Below the pieces are notes generated by a model. That model did no database searches. It saw only the letters and a program-made list of their open reading frames with translations, and was not told where the DNA came from. From Ectopseudomonas oleovorans (lineage in GTDB: Bacteria > Pseudomonadota > Gammaproteobacteria > Pseudomonadales > Pseudomonadaceae): a DNA stretch of 64,000 bases. Both the position numbers and the translations under genes were made by a program. Shown one piece after another: positions 44,770-53,012 of this stretch. The stretch lies in the NCBI RefSeq assembly GCF_003052605.1, contig NZ_QASO01000030.1, positions 1 to 64,000 of the forward strand, read 5' to 3'. Position 1 is the first letter of the stretch. Each line of letters begins with the position of its first letter.

Positions 44770-45726
44770 TTAGGCCTCCTGGCGAGCCTGAATGAACCGC
44801 AGCGCCTGATACAACGCACGCACCCTGGGCATTGCCAAACCCACGGTTTGCGCAGCCGCCAGAGGTGCCTCGTAGATGGCATGCAACTCAGCCGGTCGCC
44901 CCTGGGCAAAGTCGTGGTACATGCTCGGCAGGTAATCGGGCATGCGCTGCGTGGCGGCCAGCAACTTGTCTGCGTAGCTGTCCGGCATGCTGTAACCGAG
45001 TGCCTGCGCGGCTTGCACCACTTCCAGCATCATATCGGCAATCAGCGCGCGACTGTCGGCATTGCCCATCAGGCGCCGCGTATCGGCATCGAGCAGTACC
45101 GACAGGCCGTTGTAAGGGATATTCCACACCAGCTTCTGCCAGCGCGTCTGCGCCAGATCACGCATTGCCGCCGAATCCAGGCCGGTGCTGCGCAGCAGGC
45201 TGGCGCCCTCCTCGGCCAGCGCCAGACGCGCATCGTCGTCATCCAGCGGCCCGGAGTGATAGGCCAGGTTGATCGCACCCAAGGCTTGATGCTCCATCAC
45301 CCCGGGGGCACTGCGATGAACGCAGATGTAGCAGAGCCCACCGAGCAGATGCAGATCGTCACGCAACAACGGACGCAGCTCATCCTCCACCGCCAGGCCA
45401 TTCTGCAACAGCACCACCTTGGCACCCGGCGCGGCCGCTTTGGCAATCAGTGGTGCCAGCTCGGCATTGGCCGTGGTCTTGGCACCGACCAGCAACCAGT
45501 CGCACGGAGGCATCTCGTCAACATACTGGTAGGCCTGTACCGGCGCCAGATTCAGTGCGCCATGCACCGCGCTGTTCAACTGCAGGCCGCGCTCGACCAC
45601 CGCGCTGTACTCGCTGCGCAGCAGAAAGTGCACATCATGGCCGGCACGAGTCAGCAACATGCCGTAGAAACCGCCGATGGCGCCGGTACCGATGATACCG
45701 ATGCGTGGCACGCGGGATTGGGACAT
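44770..45726 (-). CDS. 2-Dehydropantoate 2-reductase family protein
   Basis: 318 residues. The NADP fold GIIGTGAIGGFYGMLL (about 9-24) is followed by VGAKTTANAEL, QNGLAVEDEL and a helical C-terminal domain with LVWNIPYNGLSVLLDADT (the lysine upstream in RWQKLVWN is the usual catalytic residue). Ketopantoate reduction for CoA synthesis is the family activity; many pseudomonads have several paralogs, so this need not be the main PanE. It overlaps the thioredoxin-like gene by one base and precedes the 5'-nucleotidase. Confidence 0.82.
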   Translation of the reverse strand: MSQSRVPRIGIIGTGAIGGFYGMLLTRAGHDVHFLLRSEYSAVVERGLQLNSAVHGALNLAPVQAYQYVDEMPPCDWLLVGAKTTANAELAPLIAKAAAPGAKVVLLQNGLAVEDELRPLLRDDLHLLGGLCYICVHRSAPGVMEHQALGAINLAYHSGPLDDDDARLALAEEGASLLRSTGLDSAAMRDLAQTRWQKLVWNIPYNGLSVLLDADTRRLMGNADSRALIADMMLEVVQAAQALGYSMPDSYADKLLAATQRMPDYLPSMYHDFAQGRPAELHAIYEAPLAAAQTVGLAMPRVRALYQALRFIQARQEA

Positions 45727-46112
45727 CAGGGAAGCTCCTCAGCCGGACGAAGCAACGCCTCGTGCATGGCGGTTAACAGATCGCAATGGGTAAGGCGCGC
45801 AGACAGTGCGCCAAAGAAATGACCGTCCTTGACCATAAACAATGCTGGCAAATGGAAAACTTCGTAGCGCGTCACCAGCCCGGCGTTATGCCCGGCGTCG
45901 ATCCAGCACAGGCGTTCGAGCGGTAGCAGCATGGCGGGCAACGCCTGGCGTGCCCAGCGACAGCTGGCACAGCCCGTGCTTGTAAACACTACCAGCGAGG
46001 CACCGGGAAGATCGAGCAGGCAGCGGTCGGCATCCAGATCGGTCAGTTCCAATTGCGTCGCTATACTGAAGTCACTGATATCAGTTTGCCTGCATTCGAG
46101 GTCGGTGTTCAT
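45726..46112 (-). CDS. Thioredoxin-like protein
   Basis: 128 residues. The active-site pair CASC (48-51) lies in VVFTSTGCASCRWARQALP and the cis-proline segment is FHLPALFMVKDG, so a small cytoplasmic dithiol redox protein is expected. The first ATG (46112) has no clear ribosome site and overlaps the start of the divergent PilZ gene by two bases; a downstream TTG near residue 21 is possible. It heads an apparent operon with the ketopantoate reductase-like and 5'-nucleotidase genes. Confidence 0.78.
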   Translation of the reverse strand: MNTDLECRQTDISDFSIATQLELTDLDADRCLLDLPGASLVVFTSTGCASCRWARQALPAMLLPLERLCWIDAGHNAGLVTRYEVFHLPALFMVKDGHFFGALSARLTHCDLLTAMHEALLRPAEELP

Positions 46113-46524
46113 GCGTAAATTTCTGCGTCATCCAAGTGACATGCCGGTGGAGTTGGTGTTGCGCAGACAGTCCTGCATCCCCCGGCAACGGCTGAACAAT
46201 ATCAGCCTGGGCGGGGTCGCATGCAAGTCATCACGGGGCTTTCGTCGCGGCACCTCGGTCGAGCTGCGCATCCCGCTGCTGGGCGATCAGGCGTGCTATC
46301 CCGGCGTGGTAGCCTGGTGCCGACGCCAGGAGAGCGACTATCTGGTGGGCATCGCCTTCATCGATGAGGACACCCTGTTCCGCGCCCGCATGGTCGAACA
46401 GGTCTGCCAGATCCAGCATTACCGGCAACAGCTCGAACACGAGTCTGGCCAGCCAGTCGCCATCGAGCAATTCGCGCAGGACTGGATCGCCAGGCATGCC
46501 GCCACCTTTCCCGACCTGGCCTGA
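46111..46524 (+). CDS. PilZ-domain c-di-GMP-binding protein
   Basis: 137 residues. The c-di-GMP motifs are RKFLR (R2-R6, the RxxxR element) and NISLGG (30-35, the D/NxSxxG element). A short helical tail (QVCQIQHYRQQLEHESGQ) follows the beta-barrel. It likely couples c-di-GMP level to motility or surface functions through a partner I cannot identify. GAGG lies before ATG 46111. Its start codon overlaps, in the opposite direction, the first ATG of the thioredoxin-like gene. Confidence 0.85.
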   Translation: MRKFLRHPSDMPVELVLRRQSCIPRQRLNNISLGGVACKSSRGFRRGTSVELRIPLLGDQACYPGVVAWCRRQESDYLVGIAFIDEDTLFRARMVEQVCQIQHYRQQLEHESGQPVAIEQFAQDWIARHAATFPDLA

Positions 46525-46719
46525 AGCCACTGTGGTACAGGCAGACAATCATCCGATACTGCCCATCTATCGGGCCTATTGAACTTAACGCCCATTGTCG
46601 CGCAGCCGCGTACGCGCTAAGGTTCGGCTCCCCCCTGCACCAACTAGCTGTGCACCGCCATAGGGGATCGCTGGCGGCCGGCACCCGTGACCTGACGACC
46701 TGACCTGATGAATAGCACG

Positions 46720-47796
46720 ATGGCTGATTTACCGATCGACGACCTTAACGTCGCTTCCAACGAAACCCTGATCACCCCCGATCAGCTCAAACGCGAAATC
46801 CCTCTGACCGATGCCGCGCTGAAGACCGTCGCCCATGGTCGTCAGGTGGTACGCGACATCCTCGACGGCAAGGATCATCGCCTGTTCGTGGTCGTCGGCC
46901 CTTGCTCCATCCACGACATCAAGGCCGCTCATGAGTACGCCGAGCGCCTCAAGGTGCTGGCTGCCGAGCTGTCCGACAGCCTGTTCCTGGTCATGCGCGT
47001 GTACTTCGAGAAGCCGCGCACCACGGTCGGCTGGAAAGGCCTGATCAACGACCCCTATCTGGATGACTCGTTCAAGATCCAGGACGGCCTGCACATCGGC
47101 CGCAAGCTGCTGCGCGACCTGGCGGAAATGGGCCTGCCCACCGCCACCGAAGCGCTCGATCCGATTTCCCCGCAGTACCTGCAGGACCTGATCAGCTGGT
47201 CGGCCATCGGCGCACGCACCACCGAGTCCCAGACCCACCGCGAAATGGCCTCTGGCCTGTCCTCGGCAGTCGGCTTCAAGAATGGTACTGACGGAGGTCT
47301 GACCGTGGCGATCAATGCACTGCAGTCGGTTTCCAGCCCACACCGCTTCCTCGGCATCAACCAGGAAGGCGGCGTGTCCATCGTCACCACCAAGGGCAAC
47401 GCCTACGGTCACGTGGTACTGCGCGGCGGCAACGGTAAACCCAACTACGATTCGGTCAGTGTGGCCATTTGTGAGCAGGAACTGACCAAAGCCGGCATCC
47501 GCCCAAACATCATGGTCGACTGCAGCCACGCCAACTCCAATAAGGACCCGGCCCTGCAGCCGCTGGTGCTGGAGAACGTGGCCAACCAGATCCTCGAGGG
47601 CAACAACTCCATCGTCGGCCTGATGGTCGAGAGCCACCTGGGCTGGGGCAATCAGTCGATTCCGAAGAACCTGTGCGACCTCAAGTACGGCGTATCCATC
47701 ACCGATGCCTGCATCGACTGGGATACCACCGAGAAAAGTCTGCGCAGCATGCACGCCAAGCTCAAGGATGTGCTGCCCAAGCGCCCTCGCGGCTAA
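46720..47796 (+). CDS. 3-Deoxy-7-phosphoheptulonate synthase (DAHP synthase, class I)
   Basis: 358 residues. Class I (AroFGH) motifs: VVGPCSIHDIKAAHEYA (about 62-78), RVYFEKPRTTVGWKGLINDP, GARTTESQTHREMASGLS, GFKNGTDGGL and DCSHANSNKDP (metal and PEP site). It condenses PEP and erythrose-4-phosphate at the head of the shikimate pathway. The N-terminal MADLPIDDLNVASNETL resembles feedback-regulated isozymes; which amino acid inhibits it cannot be read here. ATG 46720 is chosen by remembered family length (358); ATG 46708 is also possible. Confidence 0.92.
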   Translation: MADLPIDDLNVASNETLITPDQLKREIPLTDAALKTVAHGRQVVRDILDGKDHRLFVVVGPCSIHDIKAAHEYAERLKVLAAELSDSLFLVMRVYFEKPRTTVGWKGLINDPYLDDSFKIQDGLHIGRKLLRDLAEMGLPTATEALDPISPQYLQDLISWSAIGARTTESQTHREMASGLSSAVGFKNGTDGGLTVAINALQSVSSPHRFLGINQEGGVSIVTTKGNAYGHVVLRGGNGKPNYDSVSVAICEQELTKAGIRPNIMVDCSHANSNKDPALQPLVLENVANQILEGNNSIVGLMVESHLGWGNQSIPKNLCDLKYGVSITDACIDWDTTEKSLRSMHAKLKDVLPKRPRG

Positions 47797-47814
47797 GCGG
47801 TAGCGCAGCAAAAC

Positions 47815-47842
47815 AAACGCCGGGCATTGCCCGGCGTTTTCA
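47815..47842 (+). terminator. Terminator after the DAHP synthase gene
   Basis: AAACGCCGGGC-ATT-GCCCGGCGTTTT, a perfect stem with T-run. Confidence 0.9.
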
Positions 47843-47855
47843 TATCTGCGCTCAA

Positions 47856-47879
47856 CGTAGGGTGGGCTTCAGCCCACCC
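47856..47879. repeat. Short palindrome CGTAGGGTGGGC-TTCA-GCCCACCC
   Basis: GGGTGGGC-TTCA-GCCCACCC with the CGTAG prefix common to other intergenic repeats of this window. Confidence 0.55.
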
Positions 47880-47893
47880 CTGCCGAGCCGACT

Positions 47894-48166
47894 CTACTGG
47901 TGCCGCGAACGGCGTTCCATGTAGCGCTCAACATACGAACAGGAGGGAATCACCGTATAGCCCTTGCCTTCGGCATACTGCAGGGCATGCTCGGTGAGCG
48001 CGGCGGCAATACCGCGCCCGCGCAGGGTATTGGGGACGAAGGTGCGATAGATATCCAGCGTCTGCTTGCCCAGATCCATATAGGCCAGATAGGCGCGATC
48101 ACCATCGACGGTCGTCACAAACTGATGACTCGTCTGGTCGTGATGGATGGAAAGCCCTTCGCTCAT
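47894..48166 (-). CDS. Small GNAT-like N-acetyltransferase
   Basis: 90 residues. The core VPNTLRGRGIAAALTEHALQYAEGKGYTVIPSCSYVERYMERR matches the short YjdJ-type acetyltransferase family, with the acetyl-CoA loop RGRGIAAAL (about 49-57). The acceptor is unknown. GAGGAGAGAAG precedes the ATG. It converges with the DAHP synthase gene. Confidence 0.85.
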   Translation of the reverse strand: MSEGLSIHHDQTSHQFVTTVDGDRAYLAYMDLGKQTLDIYRTFVPNTLRGRGIAAALTEHALQYAEGKGYTVIPSCSYVERYMERRSRHQ

Positions 48167-48304
48167 CTTCTCTCCTCAAGCCGCAAACCGTTAGCGGCGC
48201 ACCTATTTTTACCTCATACCCGCATGTCGACGAAAGCGTAAATTTACATTTCAGCGCATTCCCTTCAAGACCCGGCCTTGCGGGCACAGACTCCCCGTGC
48301 AGGT

Positions 48305-49678
48305 TCAGAGGCTCAGAAGTGCAATGCACAGCAATACGGCAACCACTGGAATCAACACGGTGATGACGAAGATGTCCTTGTAGGCCTGCCTGTGCGTCAA
48401 ACCCATGATCATCAGCATGGCGATCACCGCACCGCAGTGCGGCAGCGAGTCCAATCCACCCGCAGCAATATTGGCGATACGGTGCAACACCTCAGGCTCG
48501 ATGCCCATTTCCAGGTAGCTGGGCGCCAGCGTCTGCATGAAAATCTGCAGGCCACCGGAAGACGAACCGACGATCCCGGAAACCACACTGACCGAAGCGA
48601 ACACCGACAGCAGCGGCGGCAGATCCACCGCCAATATCCATTGGGCGAACTGGGCAAAACCCGCAGTCTGCGTCACCACACCGCCAAAACCGATCACCGC
48701 AGCCGTATTGAGCAGCGGCATGATCGCATCATCGGCCCCCTGCCCAAGCAGACTGACCGTGTTACGGCGCAGGCTCGGGAACAGCATCACGGCCCCCCCT
48801 GTGGCAATCACCAGGGCCAGGCTGGGCCAGAGAATCGGCTGCGCCTGACTGAAGGCCAGCAAGCCTCCCAGCGCGCTCTCGCCAGGCGCAGCCATACCTG
48901 ACAAGGCGAGCAGGCGCGGCAGCAGAATGATCCCCAGCACCACGATGATCGGCACCAGCGCCATCCCCCAGTGCGGCCCGCTACCGGGCGTACCGGCCAA
49001 CTGCTGCATGCGCTCATCCTGAGCATTGGGCTCGAAGCCCTCGCCACTCTCACGCGCCAGACGCCACTCGCGCTGCAAATAGGCCATCCCCAGAACGATC
49101 ATCACCAGTGATGCGAACAAACCGATCCAGGCACCGGCGAACAGATCGGTCCCCAGCGCACTGGCGGCGATCACGTTATGAATCGAAGGTGAGCCAGGCA
49201 ACGCCGTCATGGTGAAGGTGCCAGAGCCCAGCGCAGTGGCGGCACAGAATAGCCGCTTGGGCAGATTGGCCTCGCGCATCAGGGTGATACCCAGCGGATA
49301 CATGGTGAAGATCACCACGAACACCACCACCCCGCCATAGGTCAGCACGGCACATACCAGCATTGCCACCCAGAGCGTGCGTTGCGTGCCCAGCCCACGG
49401 GTGATGGCCTGAGCGATACTGCTGGCGGCCTGGCTGGCAGCCATGACCTTGCCGAAGATCGCACCGCAGAGAAACAGCACGAAGAACTTGCCGGCGAAGG
49501 TAAAGGCGCCCAACGGACCAAAAGGAAAATGCTCGAGTAGCGCTCCCGGTACCGCTACACCATTGCTCAACGCCACCAGAATGGAACAAAGCAATGCCGC
49601 GATGAATATATTCACCCCACGCAACGCCATGAAGATAAGTAACGCCAAACCGAGCAACAGCCCCAAATTCCCAAGCAT
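48305..49678 (-). CDS. GntP-family permease
   Basis: 457 residues, about 12 membrane helices. GntP/citrate-type features are PGSPSIHNVIAASALGTDLFAGAWIGL (about 166-192), the duplicated ion-transporter-like layout, and near the end GSSSGGLQIFMQTLAPSYL and GGLDSLPHCGAVIAML. Substrates in the family are gluconate and other hydroxy- or keto-acids; this one resembles the members with SLPHCGAV, often assigned to 3-hydroxybutyrate or citrate, but I cannot fix the substrate. ATG 49678 follows AGAGGGAACGCAG. An A-rich Crc-like motif precedes that site. Confidence 0.85.
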   Translation of the reverse strand: MLGNLGLLLGLALLIFMALRGVNIFIAALLCSILVALSNGVAVPGALLEHFPFGPLGAFTFAGKFFVLFLCGAIFGKVMAASQAASSIAQAITRGLGTQRTLWVAMLVCAVLTYGGVVVFVVIFTMYPLGITLMREANLPKRLFCAATALGSGTFTMTALPGSPSIHNVIAASALGTDLFAGAWIGLFASLVMIVLGMAYLQREWRLARESGEGFEPNAQDERMQQLAGTPGSGPHWGMALVPIIVVLGIILLPRLLALSGMAAPGESALGGLLAFSQAQPILWPSLALVIATGGAVMLFPSLRRNTVSLLGQGADDAIMPLLNTAAVIGFGGVVTQTAGFAQFAQWILAVDLPPLLSVFASVSVVSGIVGSSSGGLQIFMQTLAPSYLEMGIEPEVLHRIANIAAGGLDSLPHCGAVIAMLMIMGLTHRQAYKDIFVITVLIPVVAVLLCIALLSL

Positions 49679-49690
49679 CTGCGTTCCCTC

Positions 49691-49698
49691 TTTTTGTT
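49691..49698 (-). promoter_or_regulatory. Candidate Hfq/Crc site upstream of the GntP permease
   Basis: On the minus strand AACAAAAA matches AAnAAnAA and abuts the AGAGGG ribosome site, the typical layout of carbon-catabolite-repressed messages in Pseudomonas. Confidence 0.4.
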
Positions 49699-49839
49699 TT
49701 AGTTGCAAAGCTGGGGCATTTATAACAGCTGGTAAAAGCGTTGCACTGTTGCGATTGCGTAACTGAGTGTTTTTTAGCCAACACCCCTGGGCGGCACCCT
49801 GCGCGCAGAAAAAAAACTGCAACTCTTGCCTTAGCTCCG

Positions 49840-49867
49840 TTTACTTACTAAAAGTAATAGGTAGTAT
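49840..49867 (+). promoter_or_regulatory. Possible sigma70 promoter of oprI
   Basis: TTTACT (49840-49845), 16-bp spacer, TAGTAT (49862-49867), 70 bp before the start codon. It is AT-rich relative to the surroundings, as expected for a very strongly expressed gene. Confidence 0.4.
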
Positions 49868-49936
49868 GTACGCCGGCTAATTTCCCACAGTAGGGAAATT
49901 GCTTTTTATGGAAAACTCCACCTAAAGGGGAACACG

Positions 49937-50188
49937 ATGAACAACGTTCTGAAATTCTCTGCTCTGGCTCTGGCCGCAGTTCTGGCTACCGGTTGCAGCA
50001 GCATGTCCAAAGAAACCGAAGCTCGTCTGACTGCTACCGAAGACGCAGCTGCCCGCGCTCAAGCCCGTGCCGACGAAGCCTACCGCAAGGCTGATGAAGC
50101 TCTGGCCGCCGCTCAGAAAGCTCAGCAGACCGCTGACGAAGCCAACGAGCGCGCTCTGCGCATGCTGGAAAAAGCAAGCCGCAAGTAA
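49937..50188 (+). CDS. oprI: Major outer-membrane lipoprotein OprI
   Basis: 83 residues. Signal peptide with lipobox ATGC (lipidated C20 in LATGCSS), then a heptad-repeat coiled coil built of alanine-rich [27 protein letters not shown] units, ending EKASRK, the C-terminal lysine that is bonded to peptidoglycan in Lpp/OprI. AAAGGGG precedes the ATG. Codon use is highly biased (GCT, GAA, CTG), fitting very high expression. It sits next to a divergent-oriented L,D-transpeptidase gene, an interesting partner since that enzyme class can attach such lipoproteins. Confidence 0.95.
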   Translation: MNNVLKFSALALAAVLATGCSSMSKETEARLTATEDAAARAQARADEAYRKADEALAAAQKAQQTADEANERALRMLEKASRK

Positions 50189-50205
50189 TTTGCGACTCGT
50201 TTTTA

Positions 50206-50240
50206 GAAAGCCGCCCAGGCAACTGGTGCGGCTTTTTTAT
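50206..50240 (+). terminator. Terminator of oprI
   Basis: AAAGCCGC pairs with GCGGCTTTT with CCAG/CTGG inside, followed by TTATT. Confidence 0.88.
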
Positions 50241-50262
50241 TGGGCGGCGCTGACCAGGCAAT

Positions 50263-50294
50263 AAAAAACCCGCCAACACGAATGCAGGCGGGTT
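50263..50294 (-). terminator. Terminator of the L,D-transpeptidase gene
   Basis: On the minus strand AACCCGCCTGCATTCGTGTTGGCGGGTT with ACCCGCC/GGCGGGT stem is followed by TTTTTAT. Confidence 0.85.
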
Positions 50295-50312
50295 GTAGAC
50301 TACGGTATCGAA

Positions 50313-51269
50313 TCAGAACGGGTTATCACTGCTCGCAACGACCTGCTCGGTCTGCGCGGCAATCGGTACTGGCATACCGTCTTCGGCAGCCACCACCTCG
50401 CGTACCATGTCCCAGTCAAGACGCAGACCGCTGAGCTCGTCGCGCTTGAGCAGGGCGTTGATCACGGCCGTGTGCTTGTCGACAACCGACGGAACACCTT
50501 CATCATCGAGCGGTGCATGCGCTTCCAGGTAGACCTTGTCGCCACTCACGCCGAACTTGTAGGGCTCATTGATGATGCGCACCGGCGTTCCCACTGGCAC
50601 CATGTCCGCCAGTTCCAGCACGTTATGGTTGAACATGCGGAAGCAGCCATGGCTGACGCGCATGCCAATGCCGAACTTCTTGTTCGAACCGTGGATCAGG
50701 TAGCCCGGGAAGGACAACGTCATCTTGTACGGCCCCAACGGGTTGTCCGGGCCAGGCGGCACCACGGTGGGCAGAATGTCGCCCTCGGCAGCGTGCTCTT
50801 CGCGAATCGACTTGGGCGGATACCAGGCCGGGTTCGGCGTCTTGACGGTCACACGCCCGGTTCCCAATGGCGAGCCCCAGCCTTCACGGCCGATACCCAA
50901 CGGAAAGGTGTGCACCACATTCTGCCCTTTCGGGAAGTAATACAGACGGTACTCGGCCAGGTTGATCACGATACCTTCCCGCGGGCCAGGTGGCAGCACA
51001 TAGCGGGTCGGCAGGATGATCTCGGTTCCCTCACCCGGCAGCCAGGGATCGACACCGGGGTTGGCGGCGACCATTTCCAGGTAGCCAAGATCGTTAGCCG
51101 TTCCCAGATCGGCGAACGTATCCTCGTACTTGGCCTTGATCACCTGTACCTGGCCCACCACATCCTCGCCTGGCGGCGGCAATGGCAGTTCGAGAGCCTG
51201 CACCGTGGCACTGCAGCACAGTGCGAGCAACGTCAGGCAGCGGTTGACCGCAGAGAAGCGCGACAACAT
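50313..51269 (-). CDS. L,D-transpeptidase (YkuD/ErfK family)
   Basis: 318 residues. Signal peptide ends near VQALE (about 27). A short LysM-like segment (YEDTFADLGTANDLGYLEMVAANPGVDPWLPGEGTEIILP) binds peptidoglycan. The YkuD domain (about 97-230) has the catalytic HG...SHGCFRMFN (Cys near 209). It makes 3-3 crosslinks or attaches the lipoprotein OprI to the wall in the periplasm; convergent placement beside oprI favours the second, as an inference. A final domain of about 80 residues follows. The start ATG is 51269. Confidence 0.9.
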   Translation of the reverse strand: MLSRFSAVNRCLTLLALCCSATVQALELPLPPPGEDVVGQVQVIKAKYEDTFADLGTANDLGYLEMVAANPGVDPWLPGEGTEIILPTRYVLPPGPREGIVINLAEYRLYYFPKGQNVVHTFPLGIGREGWGSPLGTGRVTVKTPNPAWYPPKSIREEHAAEGDILPTVVPPGPDNPLGPYKMTLSFPGYLIHGSNKKFGIGMRVSHGCFRMFNHNVLELADMVPVGTPVRIINEPYKFGVSGDKVYLEAHAPLDDEGVPSVVDKHTAVINALLKRDELSGLRLDWDMVREVVAAEDGMPVPIAAQTEQVVASSDNPF

Positions 51270-51339
51270 CCGGGATGTCCCCTGTGAATGGAAAGATATG
51301 GCGGCGATTGTACACCGCGTTTATAACAGCGGGCAGGCC

Positions 51340-51621
51340 TCAGCCGTCCGCCCAGTTCGAGCACAGACCCTGCCGCTGCGCCTCGAGCGTCGCCAAACAG
51401 GCGGCACAGAGTCGACTATCGCGCAGCCAGGGCTTTTCCAGTGCCTGCCAGCGTGGCCGGGCCGGTAACAAACCGCCACACAATGTCCGATCAGCATGGC
51501 CGCCCAGACGCAACTGGCGAGCCACAAGATGAACACGCACCTCACGACAGGCGAACAGATCCAGCTGCTCATCCGGCTCGATCAATTGATAGGCATATAG
51601 GGACCAGGCGAGACGCGGCAT
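51340..51621 (-). CDS. Conserved hypothetical protein with paired cysteines
   Basis: 93 residues, no signal or membrane segment. Cysteines are at FACREV, TLCGGL, LCAACL and GLCSNW; the C-x-x-C in LCAACLATLEAQRQGLC could bind zinc together with the others. Start MPRLAWSLYAYQLI is preceded by GGAG. It lies 90 bp downstream of tesA on the same strand, the place where a hypothetical gene occurs in related genomes. Function unknown. Confidence 0.65.
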   Translation of the reverse strand: MPRLAWSLYAYQLIEPDEQLDLFACREVRVHLVARQLRLGGHADRTLCGGLLPARPRWQALEKPWLRDSRLCAACLATLEAQRQGLCSNWADG

Positions 51622-51711
51622 CTGGGGCTCCGTGACAGGCCGGCCACATTAGCCGAAAGGCTCGAGGCGGAAAAGCCTTGCTCGTTGCAGTGTGCTGCAC
51701 TCAAAACCGAC

Positions 51712-52317
51712 TCAGAGCATGGGTTTGAGCGTCGGCCAGACATTATCCAGCAGTATTTCCTGCGCTGCCTCGGTCGGATGAATGCCGTCAGCCTGCATCA
51801 TGCCCGGTACACCGCCCACCCCCTCAAGAAAGAACGGCACCAGAGGAACCTGCTTCTGCTCCGCCAGATCAGTGAAAACCTGGGCGAAAGCCGTAGTGTA
51901 ACGCCCGCCATAATTGGGGGGCAGCTTCATCCCCAGAAGCAGCACCTTGGCTCCTGCCTGCTGCGACTGCTCGACCATCGACGCAAGATTCTGTTGCAAT
52001 TGCGCAAGGGGCTGTCCACGCAGCCCGTCATTGCCACCCAACTCGATGATGACCAGCTCCGGCTTGTGCTCGACAAGTAGCGCAGACAGCCGTGCGGCAC
52101 CACCTGCACTGGTGTCGCCACTGATCGAGGCATTGACCACCTGATGCTCGAAACCCTCTTGCACCAGGCGTTTTTCCAGCAAAGCGACCCAACCTTGCCG
52201 GCTATCCAGGCCAAAAGCGGCGCTGATACTATCGCCGACCACAAGCAGGGTGCCTGCAACCGCTCCCTGAGCCCAAAGCATCAGGGTCAAGGCACCACTG
52301 AGCCACCATGCACGCAT
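51712..52317 (-). CDS. tesA: Multifunctional acyl-CoA thioesterase I / lysophospholipase (SGNH hydrolase)
   Basis: 201 residues. Signal peptide to about residue 21 (GAVAG). SGNH blocks: GDSIS with Ser30, the GGAARL glycine, GGNDGLRG with the asparagine, and DGIHPT with the Asp-His pair near 176-179. It is a periplasmic esterase/thioesterase/protease I like E. coli TesA. GGAGA lies six bases before the ATG. The ABC-transporter ATPase gene starts 11 bp away in the opposite direction, so the two 5' regions overlap. Confidence 0.93.
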   Translation of the reverse strand: MRAWWLSGALTLMLWAQGAVAGTLLVVGDSISAAFGLDSRQGWVALLEKRLVQEGFEHQVVNASISGDTSAGGAARLSALLVEHKPELVIIELGGNDGLRGQPLAQLQQNLASMVEQSQQAGAKVLLLGMKLPPNYGGRYTTAFAQVFTDLAEQKQVPLVPFFLEGVGGVPGMMQADGIHPTEAAQEILLDNVWPTLKPML

Positions 52318-52328
52318 TTGGAATCTCC

Positions 52329-53012
52329 ATGACTTCGAGCATTCTCGCTGCGCGGAACCTTAGCAAAGTGGTCAACAGCGCGGAAGGCGCACTGACCATC
52401 CTTCATGATCTCGACCTGGAACTGAACAAAGGCGACAGCCTGGCCATTGTCGGCGCCTCAGGGTCTGGTAAATCCACCCTGCTTGGCCTGCTCGCCGGCC
52501 TGGATTTGCCCAGCGGCGGCGCTGTATTGCTGGCCGGCAACAACCTCAGCGAACTCGATGAAGACCAGCGTGCACGCCTGCGTGCCGAGCATGTCGGCTT
52601 CGTCTTCCAGTCGTTCCAACTGCTCGACAGCCTCACTGCGCTGGAAAACGTCATGCTGCCGCTGGAGCTGGAAGGTCAGGCCGATGCCCGTCAGCGCGCC
52701 CGCGCCCTGCTCGAACGGGTTGGCCTCGGTCAGCGTCTGACGCACTACCCACGCCAGCTGTCCGGTGGCGAACAACAGCGTGTGGCCATTGCCCGCGCCT
52801 TCGCCGCCGAGCCGGATGTCTTGTTCGCCGACGAACCCACCGGCAACCTCGACAGCCATACCGGCGAGCGCATCACCGAACTGCTCTTTCAGCTCAACCA
52901 GGAGCGCGGTACCACGCTGGTACTGGTCACTCATGACGAGCGCCTGGCGCACCGTTGCCAGCGCCTGATCCGTCTGGAAGCTGGGCACCTGATCGATCGC
53001 GTGGAGCCCTGA
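52329..53012 (+). CDS. ABC transporter ATP-binding protein (LolD-like export type)
   Basis: 227 residues. Walker [10 protein letters not shown] (about 42-50), Q-loop VFQSFQL, signature [15 protein letters not shown], Walker [14 protein letters not shown]-loop VTHD. It belongs to the MacB/LolD-type group that works with FtsX-like permeases. Its stop overlaps the permease start by one base. Start ATG 52329 lies 11 bp from the divergent tesA start, an arrangement common in proteobacteria, where the transporter (YbbA/YbbP) may act on lipids or lysophospholipids. Confidence 0.92.
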   Translation: MTSSILAARNLSKVVNSAEGALTILHDLDLELNKGDSLAIVGASGSGKSTLLGLLAGLDLPSGGAVLLAGNNLSELDEDQRARLRAEHVGFVFQSFQLLDSLTALENVMLPLELEGQADARQRARALLERVGLGQRLTHYPRQLSGGEQQRVAIARAFAAEPDVLFADEPTGNLDSHTGERITELLFQLNQERGTTLVLVTHDERLAHRCQRLIRLEAGHLIDRVEP

